64,000 nt of DNA from GWE2-42-39 sp942493345 (GCA_942493345.1 OW818695.1:1674001-1738000); one strand, 5' to 3'; positions 27,167-37,660 are shown, counted from the first letter of the stretch. Numbers and translations: made by a program. The notes: generated by a model not told the origin, from the letters alone.

Positions 27167-28201
27167 GTGAAACCTGAACATACAAATATTCACGAATCCA
27201 TACGGGCAGGATCGTTGGTCGGGAAGTACCTGGCAGGAAAAGAATCCGAGAAAGAGCGCGCTCAGTTAAAAGATTGGTTGAAAGAGGATCTCCGTCATCA
27301 GAAACTCTTCAACACAATGAAAAAACAAGCAAGCATTGCAGATGCCATGGAAGAATTCAGTGCGTATGATAACGAATCTGCATGGAAAAGGTACACGGAT
27401 AAGATTACTGCTTTGTCACTTCGGAAAGCGCTCTTTCGTTGGAAAGTCGCAGCCATATTCTTCTTTTTGGTTGGCTGTACTGGAATGTTGGCCTATCTAA
27501 CCAGTGAGTGGACACACTTCTTGCAAAGGAATGAATCATATACAACAGTCACAACCAACAATGGACAGAATTCGAAAATTATCCTTCCCGACAGCTCGGT
27601 CGTATGGATCAATTCTGGGAGTACATTATCATACAACACCAATTTTGCAGCGAAAAATCGCAATATAAGATTGAGCGGTCAGGCCTTTTTCAAGGTGTCA
27701 AGAAATGAAAAGATGCCCCTGATAGTAACCAGCAACGATCTTCAGGTCAAAGTTCTGGGTACTGAATTCGATGTATCTGCTTATCCCGAAGATCAAAACA
27801 TTAATGTGGTTTTGGAATCCGGGAGTGTCAAGCTGCTGCATACCAAAGACAAATCATTTGATTACACCCTGATCCCGGGAGAAAAAGCTGAATTCAATGT
27901 TGAGCGCAGGAGCTTGTCTGTCAGTAAGGTCAATAATTATAACTATACGTCATGGAAAGACAGAATATTAATTTTCCAAGATGCCTCAATGAGAGAAGTA
28001 ATAAACAAGATGGAACGCTGGTACAACATACAGATTGAAGTAGAAAATGAGAATATATATAAACTGATTTTCAATGCAACCATTGTTAATGAAAGCATGA
28101 AAGATATTTTCGACTTAATCAAATTTACCTGCGCTGTCAATTATAAAATAATTTCCAGCGATAAACCGGAGATTCCGGTACAAGTAATTCTATCAAAATA
28201 A
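27167..28201 (+). CDS. FecR-family anti-sigma factor
   Basis: A single-pass inner-membrane anti-sigma factor. The cytoplasmic N-terminus (about 1-85) binds the sigma factor, a hydrophobic segment (WKVAAIFFFLVGCTGMLAYL, about 87-106) spans the membrane, and the periplasmic FecR domain shows ILPDSSVVWINSGSTLSYN, LSGQAFFKVSRN, VLGTEFDVSAYPED and VLESGSVKLL. The C-terminal STN-like segment (MERWYNIQIEVENE) contacts the SusC partner. The start is GTG with no better ATG nearby. It lies 161 nt after the sigma gene and before the SusC it should sense. Confidence 0.93.
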   Translation: MKPEHTNIHESIRAGSLVGKYLAGKESEKERAQLKDWLKEDLRHQKLFNTMKKQASIADAMEEFSAYDNESAWKRYTDKITALSLRKALFRWKVAAIFFFLVGCTGMLAYLTSEWTHFLQRNESYTTVTTNNGQNSKIILPDSSVVWINSGSTLSYNTNFAAKNRNIRLSGQAFFKVSRNEKMPLIVTSNDLQVKVLGTEFDVSAYPEDQNINVVLESGSVKLLHTKDKSFDYTLIPGEKAEFNVERRSLSVSKVNNYNYTSWKDRILIFQDASMREVINKMERWYNIQIEVENENIYKLIFNATIVNESMKDIFDLIKFTCAVNYKIISSDKPEIPVQVILSK

Positions 28202-28267
28202 TATAAACTTAAACACCGAAAAAAATAAAAAAACTTATGGAATAATCAGACAACTTTAAAAAATAAA

Positions 28268-28330
28268 GGAGGCGCACGAACGCCTCCCTTAAATTCTGAT
28301 AACGCCTCTGAATTTCGACGCTCAGGAGGC
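28268..28330 (+). repeat. Two adjacent hairpins in the leader before SusC
   Basis: GGAGGCG (28268-28274) pairs with CGCCTCC (28281-28287). Then GCCTCTGA (28304-28311) pairs with TCAGGAGGC ending at 28330 with one bulge. The arms of the two hairpins share GGAGGC/GCCTC, so alternative pairings are possible. Neither is followed by a T tract. They lie between fecR and susC, a place where leader structures can set the ratio of regulator to receptor. Confidence 0.5.
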
Positions 28331-28376
28331 ATTTTCACAGACAATTTGAATTAAGAATCCAAATCGCAACAAATTT

Positions 28377-31300
28377 ATGAAAAAAAAACATTTTTCATTG
28401 ATTCCCTGCCTACATAGATGTTGGGGGTCAAAACCAGGTATGAGAATGAGAACAACACTAATTGCATTACTAATTTGTATCGGTCAAACCTTTGCGGTTG
28501 ACCTGTATTCTCAAAACGCACGTATAAATCTGAACATGTCCAATGTAACGATTAAAAGTGTTTTGGCGGCGATTGAAAACCAATCGGATTTCTATTTTAT
28601 GTACGAAGCGCACAACGTCAATGTAGAGAGAAAAATTACTGTATCGGCTGAGAATAAAACAGTTACTGAAATTCTGAACGAACTGTTCGCCAATACCGAC
28701 ATAACCTACAAAATTAACAACCGCCAAATTGCGTTAACCGTTGAGACTTCATCCCTTACCGGGCAGCAACAAAAAACGGTATCAGGAAGAGTCACCGACT
28801 CCACAGGCGCCCCACTGCCCGGGGTTACAGTAGTGGTAAAAGGCACTGCTCAGGGAATTATTACTGATTTTGACGGAAAATATAGTTTATTGAGTGTCCC
28901 GGCGAATGCAATGTTGATGTTTTCTTTTGTGGGGATGAGAACACAGGAAATAGCGACTGGAGGCAAAACAACGATTAATGTTATTCTTTCCGAAGAAGCA
29001 ATTGGAATAGAAGAAGTAATTGCAGTGGGATACCAGTCGGTTAGTAAGAAAAGTGTAACTACGTCAATTTCGTCAATTAAGTCCAAGGAGATGGAGTCGT
29101 ATGTAACAGGAAATATTGCCAACGCGCTTCAGGGAAAGCTCTCCGGCATTCTGATTTCTCCAGGAAGTGGTTTGCCTGGTTCTCAACCAACAATGATAAT
29201 CAGGGGATTAAGTAGTTTAACCGGCAGTACAACTCCGTTGGTTATTGTAGACGGTAATGAAATTGGATATAACAGCTTAAATTTCATTAATCCATCGGAT
29301 ATCGAATCCATCGATGTTTTGAAAGATGCTTCGGCATCAGCAATATATGGTTCCCGTGGTGGACAAGGTGTAATCTTAATCACAACAAAAAGAGGAAAGG
29401 GCAAACCATCAATCAATGTACAGTCGTCGTTTGGATTTGATTACCTGCCTGATCCGAATATTGCAAGCGCTGATGAATATATGAGAGTTATGAATACAAT
29501 AGCTCAAAATAGCGGTGTCCCTCTTTACTTCCCGAATACTGAGAATATAAAGGGAACAGATTATTGGAATCGCTCCTTTGATACCGGTGTTACCCAGAAT
29601 TATAATATAAGCGCCACCGGTAGTAAAGAAGGGCTATCATTTTATGGCAGTCTGGGATATTACAAACAGGATTCATACAACGCAACAGATAAAGGAGGAA
29701 ACTGGGAAAAAATCACAGCCCGTTTTAATGCAGAAATGGATTTGAGCAAGATTTTTAAAATGGGGTTGAGCTTTTCACCTCGTTATGAGAAATCACTAAG
29801 TTCGCCTAACAATATACAGGGAGCATTTGTTATGGATCCAACTACACCTCCATTGAAGACAATAGAAGAAGTGTATGCTTCAATCCCAACCGGCTTCATG
29901 AATTTTAATGCCTTTAATCCGATTTACAGTCAGCCCAATCGTTCTGCTTTTGCCAACACTGCGAACCCGGAATTTAACTACCTCACTAATTTTGGTAAAA
30001 GCGATCTTTTCGGAGCAGAATTCAGTACTTATTTACAGGCTACTCCGATTAAAAATTTAGTGTTAAAAACCAGTATTGAAGGATTTGCTACAGCAATAAA
30101 TTCTTCAGATTATTCTCCAAAATATTTTCAGGCTACCAATTCTTATTCCCAGGAAACAACAGTAAGTGGAAGTACACAAACAAATATGCGCTGGAAAATT
30201 ACCAATACCGCAAATTATAAGTTTGATATACAGGAACATCATTTTGACATACTGGCAGGACAGAGCGCTGATAACTATATTGTAAAAGGCACTTCTGTAA
30301 GCAGAAAAGATATTCCTTTTGATGAAGAAGCCTACCGCTATCTGTCGGGTGCTGCAACATTAACCGACGGAACTGGTTATTACCAGGATGGCGCTGCCCG
30401 GTTTGGTAAAATGCTTTCTTATTTTGGATCGGTGCGCTACAATCTTAAAAACCGATATTATTTATCGGCAACAATGCGTACTGATGCTTCATCGCTGATT
30501 AATCCCGATTATCGCTGGGGATATTTCCCAACTTTATCCACCGGCTGGATGATTTCTGATGAACCATTCTTCAAACCACTAAGCAATACGATAAGCAGTA
30601 TGAAATTAAGAGCCAGCTGGGGAAGGGCTGGAGGAAACTTACCAACAAAAGTAGGTGCTTATTTGTCACTGGTTAGTCCCATTAATTACCCGGATGCTCT
30701 TGGTGGTACAATTACCGGTTACTATCCGTCTGAAATAGCAAATCCGGAAATAAAATGGGAAATCCAGGAAGATTATACTATCGGACTTGACGCAACACTT
30801 TTCAAAAATAAACTGAATGTTACATTAGAAGCATATACGAGAAAACCACAGAACCTATTGGTGGATGTAACGGTAGATCCGGCTTTAGGCTATCCTCAGA
30901 ACTATATTTCTGTTCAACCTACAAACGTTGGGAAATTAACAACGAAAGGATGGGATGTTGTTTTGAATTACAAAACGAATCTTTCGTCAAAACTGAAACT
31001 CGGAGTTGATCTTACGCTGAGTCATTTTAAATCTATTGCAGATTATGCAGGCAATACCGACCCGGTACGTTATGGAGTGAACAATGACGTAATTAGTACT
31101 TTCCGGTCGCGATTAACGAAAGGTCACGAACCGGGTGCATGGTACGGATATGTTGTCGACGGAGTTTTCCAGACAGACGCGCAAGCCACCGCTTATGTGA
31201 ATAAAGATGGCGTACTATACCAACCTTTGGCAAAAGCTGGTGATTTGATGTATAGAGATGTAACTGAAGACGGGAAGATTGATAATGATGACCTTACTGA

Positions 31301-31808
31301 TATTGGTTCACCATGGCCAAAATTAAATACCGGGTTAACCATTACACTTAATTACGGTAATTTCGACTTCAGGACAGAATTTTATAGTGCAATTGGACAC
31401 CAATACAATAATGGCTACCGGCTGCAAATGAATGCTACCAATCATACTAATTTCATGTCAGGTTTTGCAGATCAATTCTGGAGCGGAGAAGGAAGTACCA
31501 ACAGCTTTCCAATATTGCGCTTCCCCGATAGAAATGGAAATTTCAGTAAAATGTCGTCTTTTTTGATTGAAGATGCAGATTTTGTAAGATGCAGGTTAAT
31601 CCAAGTGGGCTACACAATCCCTTCTTCTCTTATAAGTGGCATAAGAAGTTTGAGAATTTATGCTTCTGCACAAAACTTGTTTACAATCACAAAATATTCA
31701 GGTCTGAATCCTGATCTTCCTTTTCAGGGAATTGGCTTAAACGGGATCGATAGTTTTCAGGCTATGCAACCCAGATCATTTATGTTTGGATTAAGCCTTG
31801 GGTTATAG
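28377..31808 (+). CDS. SusC-family TonB-dependent receptor with STN signalling domain
   Basis: The full-length receptor is 1143 residues. After the signal peptide comes an STN domain (about 50-115: INLNMSNVTIKSVLAAIENQ, VTEILNELFANTDITYKI), which relays signals to FecR. A carboxypeptidase-regulatory-like domain (about 138-215: VSGRVTDSTGAPLPGVTVVV) follows, then the TonB box/plug region (IEEVIAVGYQ, GKLSGILISPGSG, IESIDVLKDASASAIYGSRG) and the barrel, ending in FGLSLGL. It is encoded after its sigma/anti-sigma pair and before its SusD. Oligosaccharide import with transcriptional feedback is established for this architecture. Cargo is inferred only from the GH2 downstream. Confidence 0.95.
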   Translation: MKKKHFSLIPCLHRCWGSKPGMRMRTTLIALLICIGQTFAVDLYSQNARINLNMSNVTIKSVLAAIENQSDFYFMYEAHNVNVERKITVSAENKTVTEILNELFANTDITYKINNRQIALTVETSSLTGQQQKTVSGRVTDSTGAPLPGVTVVVKGTAQGIITDFDGKYSLLSVPANAMLMFSFVGMRTQEIATGGKTTINVILSEEAIGIEEVIAVGYQSVSKKSVTTSISSIKSKEMESYVTGNIANALQGKLSGILISPGSGLPGSQPTMIIRGLSSLTGSTTPLVIVDGNEIGYNSLNFINPSDIESIDVLKDASASAIYGSRGGQGVILITTKRGKGKPSINVQSSFGFDYLPDPNIASADEYMRVMNTIAQNSGVPLYFPNTENIKGTDYWNRSFDTGVTQNYNISATGSKEGLSFYGSLGYYKQDSYNATDKGGNWEKITARFNAEMDLSKIFKMGLSFSPRYEKSLSSPNNIQGAFVMDPTTPPLKTIEEVYASIPTGFMNFNAFNPIYSQPNRSAFANTANPEFNYLTNFGKSDLFGAEFSTYLQATPIKNLVLKTSIEGFATAINSSDYSPKYFQATNSYSQETTVSGSTQTNMRWKITNTANYKFDIQEHHFDILAGQSADNYIVKGTSVSRKDIPFDEEAYRYLSGAATLTDGTGYYQDGAARFGKMLSYFGSVRYNLKNRYYLSATMRTDASSLINPDYRWGYFPTLSTGWMISDEPFFKPLSNTISSMKLRASWGRAGGNLPTKVGAYLSLVSPINYPDALGGTITGYYPSEIANPEIKWEIQEDYTIGLDATLFKNKLNVTLEAYTRKPQNLLVDVTVDPALGYPQNYISVQPTNVGKLTTKGWDVVLNYKTNLSSKLKLGVDLTLSHFKSIADYAGNTDPVRYGVNNDVISTFRSRLTKGHEPGAWYGYVVDGVFQTDAQATAYVNKDGVLYQPLAKAGDLMYRDVTEDGKIDNDDLTDIGSPWPKLNTGLTITLNYGNFDFRTEFYSAIGHQYNNGYRLQMNATNHTNFMSGFADQFWSGEGSTNSFPILRFPDRNGNFSKMSSFLIEDADFVRCRLIQVGYTIPSSLISGIRSLRIYASAQNLFTITKYSGLNPDLPFQGIGLNGIDSFQAMQPRSFMFGLSLGL

Positions 31809-31835
31809 ATTCATTCCTATTAAAAATTTAAACAC

Positions 31836-33446
31836 ATGAAAAATAGTAATATTATAAAACTGTTAGGAATAGGTTCCCTCCTATTCTTTTCCAGCGGATG
31901 TCAGGAGAATTTTCTTGATGTAGCGCCTTATAAAAATAGCATCGTCGTTTCGGAGTATTTTACTACAGTTGAACAATGTAATTCGTCAACCCAGGCAGCG
32001 TATGCTTTTATCGATTGGATCGTTAATAACTGGTGGCAAACGCAGAATTGGCGCCATTTGTCTGGCGATGCAGCCAGTGATGATGCCTGGACCGGGAATA
32101 CGTATCAAAGTACTCATGCATCATACAATGCAGTAGCAGAGTATACGATTGATCCCGGCAATGACCGATGCGAAGGGCATTGGATCGAATTATACAAAGG
32201 CATTGGCATTTTTAACAGTACAATTGCCGGAATTTCGGAGGCTCCTATCGATGAAGTTAGCAAGAAACAATTCATTGCCGAATTGAAATTTTTAAGGGCT
32301 TGGTGTTATTTTGATTTGGTTCGCAATTGGGGCGGCGTGCCAATTGTTTTAAAGATAAACAGTCCAAGCGAACATGTAGCCCGTTCTACTGTACAGGAAG
32401 TATATACCCAAATCATTAATGATTTGAAGGAATCAGCTCCGCTATTACCAAAAAAATCGCAGTATTCTTCGACCGATAAATTCAGGGCAGCACAAGGAGC
32501 CGCATTAACCTTACTGGCCAAAACGTATTTATATGCTGAAGACTGGGCGAATGCTGAAATTACCGCCAAAGAAGTGATGAATTCGAAAGAGTATTCATTG
32601 GAACCGTTTTTTGGAACTTTATGGGGATATAATTATAAAAATGGATTGGAATCTATTTTCGAGATCCAGTTCAGAAGTCAAGAAGTACCTCCTCTTCCTT
32701 ATAATAATTTTCCAAAAGTGATGAATTCGGTTGCTGACGGGGGGTGGGCCTATTATTCCGCAACCAGTGATCTCGAAAATACGTTTAAAGCTGAAGGAGA
32801 TAGCGTTCGTTTGCAATGGACCATTAACAGACATGGGTTGCCGGTAGTCGGCGATCCTGGAAACCTTAAATTTGATGGTCGTCCGGTCAACGGTTTTCCG
32901 GGGAAAGCAGTTAATTCCAAATCAGGAAGGTATAGCCGGAAAATGTATACACCTGTTGCCCAGCGCCCCGCTAACAAGTTTTTTGGCATCAATGATAAAA
33001 TATTACGATATGCTGATTTGGTGTTAATACATGCCGAAGCATGTGCGATGCAAAATAAAACCACTGAAGCTTTGTCTTCACTAAAAATATTGAGAGACAG
33101 GGTTGGCCTGACGACAAATATGTCACTTTCCGGCTGGAATTTAATTAATGCCGTACGCAAAGAACGCAGACTTGAATTAGCGCTGGAAGGGAACCGTTTA
33201 TATGACATTCGCCGTTGGAAAGATCAAAGTGGGAAACCAGTAATTTGCAGTATTTTAGGACCGAACGGAAGTTTTGTGAAATACAATACTGAAATCAGTA
33301 AGGATAAATATGAAACAGCTAATTTAATTGAGCCACAAAATAAAGGAATCAACTTTGATCCCGCAGTACACATGGTGTGGCCGATACCCAACGTTCAAGT
33401 CGTGTCTTCAGATGGTGCGATAGAGCAGAACCCGGGATATTATTAA
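31836..33446 (+). CDS. SusD/RagB-family glycan-binding lipoprotein
   Basis: Lipobox SSGC (Cys about residue 22), N-terminal SusD pattern (LDVAPYKNSIVVSEYFTTVEQC), the helical core with FIAELKFLRAWCYFDLVRNWGG, and the C-terminal RYADLVLIHAEACAM, NAVRKERRLELALEGNRLYD and HMVWPIPNVQV. The length of 536 residues is normal. It follows its SusC by 27 nt. A 13-bp inverted repeat about 70 nt after the stop may mark the 3' end of the receptor transcript. Confidence 0.95.
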   Translation: MKNSNIIKLLGIGSLLFFSSGCQENFLDVAPYKNSIVVSEYFTTVEQCNSSTQAAYAFIDWIVNNWWQTQNWRHLSGDAASDDAWTGNTYQSTHASYNAVAEYTIDPGNDRCEGHWIELYKGIGIFNSTIAGISEAPIDEVSKKQFIAELKFLRAWCYFDLVRNWGGVPIVLKINSPSEHVARSTVQEVYTQIINDLKESAPLLPKKSQYSSTDKFRAAQGAALTLLAKTYLYAEDWANAEITAKEVMNSKEYSLEPFFGTLWGYNYKNGLESIFEIQFRSQEVPPLPYNNFPKVMNSVADGGWAYYSATSDLENTFKAEGDSVRLQWTINRHGLPVVGDPGNLKFDGRPVNGFPGKAVNSKSGRYSRKMYTPVAQRPANKFFGINDKILRYADLVLIHAEACAMQNKTTEALSSLKILRDRVGLTTNMSLSGWNLINAVRKERRLELALEGNRLYDIRRWKDQSGKPVICSILGPNGSFVKYNTEISKDKYETANLIEPQNKGINFDPAVHMVWPIPNVQVVSSDGAIEQNPGYY

Positions 33447-33514
33447 AACTTGGAATCGAGACAATTCAGTTGTAATTTAAGCCTGAACTTCTAATCTCTT
33501 TTGGCTTACTTGCC

Positions 33515-33562
33515 AGATACACAGCCAGTAGAATTTATCTTATTCTTATTGGCTGTGTATCT
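33515..33562 (+). repeat. Perfect 13-bp inverted repeat after SusD
   Basis: AGATACACAGCCA (33515-33527) and TGGCTGTGTATCT (33550-33562) are exact inverted copies with a 22-nt loop. It may stabilise or end the susCD mRNA, though no T tract follows. Confidence 0.6.
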
Positions 33563-33685
33563 CAATAAAACGAGCACAATGATTTTTTCTTGAATCACGA
33601 TTATCTACTATTTCTTGATTTTCATTATTCAATGTTGCAAAAAAACATAGATCCTGAGCGAACAACATCATCTAATCAAAAAAAC

Positions 33686-36484
33686 ATGAATAAAATTTTC
33701 TCCCGATTAATTGTTATAATAATCAGTTTTTGTAGTTATTTTCCTCATACTTCGGCACAACAAACAATATCGTTGGCCGGTAAATGGCAGGTATGTTTAG
33801 ACAGTTTGGATAAAGGAGAAATGGAGAAATGGTATCTGCAAGATTTCCCTCAATTGCTAAACCTTCCGGGTACTTTAGATGACGCAGGCTTGGGGTATTC
33901 AAGCAAAATGGTTCCGGCTATTAATGGGGAAGTGCTTTTGCAGCTAAACCGCAAGCATAGCTTTATTGGATCTGCTTGGTATCGTAAAGTGATAGAAATA
34001 CCAGCTGACTGGAATACGAAAAATATTTCCATGCTGTTAGAGCGGGTTATATGGCAAACAGATTTATGGATCGATGGCATTTATGTTGGGAAACAAGAAA
34101 GCCTGAGTACTCCGCATCAGTTTCAAAATCTTGAAAAATGGCTTGCACCGGGTAACCACACAATTACTTTACGGATCGACAACCGCAGAAAGTATGATAT
34201 CGATCTTCGAAGGGATAACAGCAGGGGGGGCCGGAATTTGCCTCATGCGTATACCAATACGACGCAGATTATGTGGAACGGTGTGATTGGCCGCATGGAG
34301 CTAACTGCAGTTGATCCAGTATCTGTTGAAAATGTGCAGGTATTTTTTGAGCCCGGGAATCAACGTCTGCGTGTAACTACGGTTGTTCGGAATAATACTG
34401 ATGAAATACAAAAATCGGAATTGCGGCTGCAAGTAATGAATAAAGAAAAGGTCGCAGGGAAAATGGTTTTAAAACAAATAACGATAGGGATATTGCGGGA
34501 TACGATAGAAACCTATTATGAAAATATTGCCAAATTACAACACTGGGATGAGTTCAATCCTGCAGTTTATCAGTTGAATGCTTATCTGGAAACTCGCATC
34601 AACGGAAAAATTATAAAGAATAAGCTGTGTGTTCCGTTTGGCATGAGGCAGCTGAATATGCAAAATAGTGTATTGCAAATTAATAACCGCCCTTTATTCT
34701 TAAGAGGCACGTTGGAGTGTAATGTTTTTCCTTTAACAGGTCATCCACCTATGAAGGCCGACGGATGGCAAAAAGTGTTTGAAGCTGCGCATGCCTATGG
34801 CTTAAATCATTTGCGTTTCCACTCCTGGTGTCCACCCGAAGCAGCCTTTCAGGTAGCCGACGAAATGGGCTTTTATTTGCAGATAGAACTGCCCTTATGG
34901 AGCCATCAGGCAGGCAAAAATAAGGTTTTGAATACTTTTTTAGAAGATGAAGCAGAGAAGATCATTCGTAATTATGGGAATCACCCTTCTTTTTGTTTCT
35001 GGACAATGGGCAATGAGTTAGAAGGAGATTTCAGCTACCTGAATAAATTAGTAGCAAAACTGAAAAAACATGATACACGGCACTTGTATTCAACCACTTC
35101 TTTTTCCTTTCAGAAAGAACATGGTCGTTGGCCGGAGCCGGAAGATGAATTTTACATCACACAATATACTACGAAAGGCTGGATAAGAGGACAAGGGATT
35201 TTCAATACCTATTCACCTGATTTTGCAACCGATTATACAAAAGCCATTGATGGTGTTCCGGTACCGGTTATAACGCACGAAATGGGCCAGTATTCCATTT
35301 ATCCCAAATTAGATGAAATAAAAAAATATACAGGCGTTTTGGATCCGCTAAATTTCAAGGCAATACAAAACGATCTGAAAAATAAAAATTTACTCGACCT
35401 CGCTCCTTCTTTTACGTTGTCCAGCGGAAAATTTGCAGCTAATTTATACAAAGAAGAAATCGAGAGAATCCTGAAAACAAAAGGAATGAGTGGTTTCCAA
35501 TTGTTGGATTTGCATGATTTCCCCGGGCAGGGTACAGCATTGGTTGGCGTTCTGGACGCCTTCTGGGACAGCAAAGGATTGGTCACTCCTGAAGAACACC
35601 GAATGTATTGTGGGCCAGTTGTGCCGTTAATTCGCTTTCCTAAAGCTGTTTATGTAAATTCAGAAAGATTTGAAGCAAGCGTGGAAGTCGCGAACTTTGG
35701 CAATGCTGTTCTTGAAAATATCATCCCACAATGGACAGTAACGAATCGAGATGGAAAAACTCTTCATCAGGGGATTTTGGAAAAAGCAGATATTGCCATT
35801 GGCAACGGCATTAAGATTGGCAACATTGCTTTTGATTTAAAAGATATTAAGGAAGCAGCTCAATTGACGATAGAGTTGCAATTGAAAGGTACCTCCTACA
35901 AAAATAATTGGCGTGTTTGGGTATATCCTTCACAAGTTGAAGAAACGAACAAAAATGTGGTTTTTACCACTTCTCTCACCGAAGCTCTTTCCAATTTGAA
36001 ACAGGGCCGAAACGTACTTTTAAATCCGGATACAACTTCTGTAAAAGGAGTGAAAGGGATTTTTACACCTGTATTCTGGAGTCCCGTACATTTTCCAAAT
36101 CAGCCTGGCACCATGGGTATTTTTTGTGATCCCCGGCATCCGGCGCTGGCCCATTTTCCTACAGAATATTATTCCGACTGGCAATGGTGGGACCTCATTA
36201 CCTCTTCGAAAACAATGATTATCGATTCGTTACCTGCTATTAATCCGATTGTAAGGGTGATTGACAATTTTGTTAAAAACCGAAAAATGGCCAATATCAT
36301 AGAGGCTAGGGTTGGTACTGGCAAGTTGATGCTTGTTTCACTCGATATCGCACACCAATTGAATAACCGTCCCGCAGCAAAACAATTACGTTACAGCTTG
36401 CTCCGGTATATGGAAAGCAAGGGATTTTCGCCGTCTGCAGAATTAAGCGCCGAACAACTTGAGTATTTGATAAAGAAAGAGTAA
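33686..36484 (+). CDS. GH2 family glycoside hydrolase, secreted
   Basis: The frame is open from 33590, but the ATG at 33686 starts a proper signal peptide (MNKIFSRLIVIIISFCSYF) and is preferred. A GH2 binding domain (SLAGKWQVCLD, GSAWYRKVIEIP), an Ig-like domain and a TIM barrel follow. The acid/base is Glu444 in TMGNELEG and the nucleophile is Glu532 in THEMGQYS. RFHSWCPPEAAF replaces the usual RLSHNP-type loop, so specificity may not be plain beta-galactosidase. The C-terminal third is beta-rich. The length of 932 residues is within the GH2 range. It belongs with the sigma-controlled SusCD pair upstream. Confidence 0.88.
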   Translation: MNKIFSRLIVIIISFCSYFPHTSAQQTISLAGKWQVCLDSLDKGEMEKWYLQDFPQLLNLPGTLDDAGLGYSSKMVPAINGEVLLQLNRKHSFIGSAWYRKVIEIPADWNTKNISMLLERVIWQTDLWIDGIYVGKQESLSTPHQFQNLEKWLAPGNHTITLRIDNRRKYDIDLRRDNSRGGRNLPHAYTNTTQIMWNGVIGRMELTAVDPVSVENVQVFFEPGNQRLRVTTVVRNNTDEIQKSELRLQVMNKEKVAGKMVLKQITIGILRDTIETYYENIAKLQHWDEFNPAVYQLNAYLETRINGKIIKNKLCVPFGMRQLNMQNSVLQINNRPLFLRGTLECNVFPLTGHPPMKADGWQKVFEAAHAYGLNHLRFHSWCPPEAAFQVADEMGFYLQIELPLWSHQAGKNKVLNTFLEDEAEKIIRNYGNHPSFCFWTMGNELEGDFSYLNKLVAKLKKHDTRHLYSTTSFSFQKEHGRWPEPEDEFYITQYTTKGWIRGQGIFNTYSPDFATDYTKAIDGVPVPVITHEMGQYSIYPKLDEIKKYTGVLDPLNFKAIQNDLKNKNLLDLAPSFTLSSGKFAANLYKEEIERILKTKGMSGFQLLDLHDFPGQGTALVGVLDAFWDSKGLVTPEEHRMYCGPVVPLIRFPKAVYVNSERFEASVEVANFGNAVLENIIPQWTVTNRDGKTLHQGILEKADIAIGNGIKIGNIAFDLKDIKEAAQLTIELQLKGTSYKNNWRVWVYPSQVEETNKNVVFTTSLTEALSNLKQGRNVLLNPDTTSVKGVKGIFTPVFWSPVHFPNQPGTMGIFCDPRHPALAHFPTEYYSDWQWWDLITSSKTMIIDSLPAINPIVRVIDNFVKNRKMANIIEARVGTGKLMLVSLDIAHQLNNRPAAKQLRYSLLRYMESKGFSPSAELSAEQLEYLIKKE

Positions 36485-36533
36485 ACGTTGATAAACAACG
36501 ATATTTTTAGACAGAAAAAAGAACCCATTGGCG

Positions 36534-37448
36534 ATGAATATGAGCAAAAAGATACTCGTTTTAATAATCGCAGTTTTATCCTTGGCTGCATGTACTAAAG
36601 ATCAAGGCGAAGAAACCATTCCGGAGCCCGATACACTACAAACAAAGCCCCGAATCCGTTTCGAATATGGAATAGCGACCTATAATATCCGGGTTGTAAC
36701 CGTTAGCGATGAGCCGAATAATACCTGGGCAAGCCGTAAAGCACTGGTTGCAGATATCATAGATAAAAATGATTTTGACATTTTTGGCACACAGGAAGGA
36801 CATGGTTCTCAACTAAAAGACATTATAGCTTTTTTGCCACGATATGCTTACATCGGAATCAGTGATCAGAACGATTCACTAAAACAACACCAGGCCATTT
36901 TTTATAAAAAACACATGTTTCAAATTCTTGATGGCGGTAATTTTTGGCTCGCGCCTGGCACTCCGGCCTCTCCTCCTTCTATAAAACAATGGGATGCGGC
37001 ATATCTACCAACAGTTGTTTCCTGGGGAAAATTCAACGACAAGGAAAACGGGTTTCAATTTTATTTGTTTAATGCGCATTTCGATCCCAACGGAACAGTT
37101 GCCAAATTAGAAAGTGCAAGACTTATACTTATCAAAATAGCCCAGATTGCGGGTAATTCTCCTGTTATCCTTATGGGAGATTTAAACACCGATCAATTGA
37201 GCGAGCCTTATGCCATATTAAAAAACTCAGAATTATTTGAAGATGCCTATGATAAAGCCGGTATAAAATATTCTTCAAGTCCGACTTTTAATAACTGGAA
37301 TATCAATCCAACCGGAAATAGTCGGATTGATCATGTTTTTGTGACCTCCCATTTCCAGGTAAAAAGCCATACTGTTTTAACGAATAATTACAACAAGAAG
37401 CTTCCTTCTGATCATTTTCCCGTATTAATAGAATTATCCCGGCCTTAA
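36534..37448 (+). CDS. Endonuclease/exonuclease/phosphatase-family lipoprotein
   Basis: A lipoprotein signal ending LAAC is followed by an EEP-fold domain. GIATYNIRV, FGTQEG (metal-binding Glu), FNAHFDPNG, ILMGDLNTD, SRIDHVFV and SDHFPVLIEL are the six conserved blocks with the catalytic His and Asp residues in place. In PULs such proteins are thought to remove phosphate or cleave phosphodiesters from glycans, while other members are DNases or sphingomyelinases. The nearby ATG at 36540 is an alternative start. It is the last gene of this PUL; the next transcript starts with its own sigma gene. Confidence 0.85.
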   Translation: MNMSKKILVLIIAVLSLAACTKDQGEETIPEPDTLQTKPRIRFEYGIATYNIRVVTVSDEPNNTWASRKALVADIIDKNDFDIFGTQEGHGSQLKDIIAFLPRYAYIGISDQNDSLKQHQAIFYKKHMFQILDGGNFWLAPGTPASPPSIKQWDAAYLPTVVSWGKFNDKENGFQFYLFNAHFDPNGTVAKLESARLILIKIAQIAGNSPVILMGDLNTDQLSEPYAILKNSELFEDAYDKAGIKYSSSPTFNNWNINPTGNSRIDHVFVTSHFQVKSHTVLTNNYNKKLPSDHFPVLIELSRP

Positions 37449-37506
37449 TTTTAAAAAGAATTTTTTGATGTATTTATAAAAGGTTATTTAACTCCAAGTG
37501 AAAAGA

Positions 37507-37529
37507 CTGTTTTCCTGTGTTGAAAACAG
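37507..37529 (+). repeat. Small perfect hairpin between PULs
   Basis: CTGTTTTC (37507-37514) and GAAAACAG (37522-37529) with a 7-nt loop, about 60 nt after the phosphatase gene. It could end the preceding transcript, although the bases that follow are not T-rich. Confidence 0.4.
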
Positions 37530-37631
37530 GAGGTTGGTAATCCAACAAACAACCAGCATTCTGGCGAAACACGACAATCGTCTAACAATCAGGAAAGTCA
37601 ACAATTATTCCTTACTCTTAATCATTTTTCT

Positions 37632-37639
37632 TAAGTTTG
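37632..37639 (+). promoter_or_regulatory. -7 box of the second sigma factor gene
   Basis: TAAGTTTG matches the Bacteroidota -7 consensus TAnnTTTG and ends 21 nt before the ATG at 37661. No clear -33 TTTG is visible. Confidence 0.5.
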
Positions 37640-37660
37640 TGAGATTTATAATTTAGTCAA

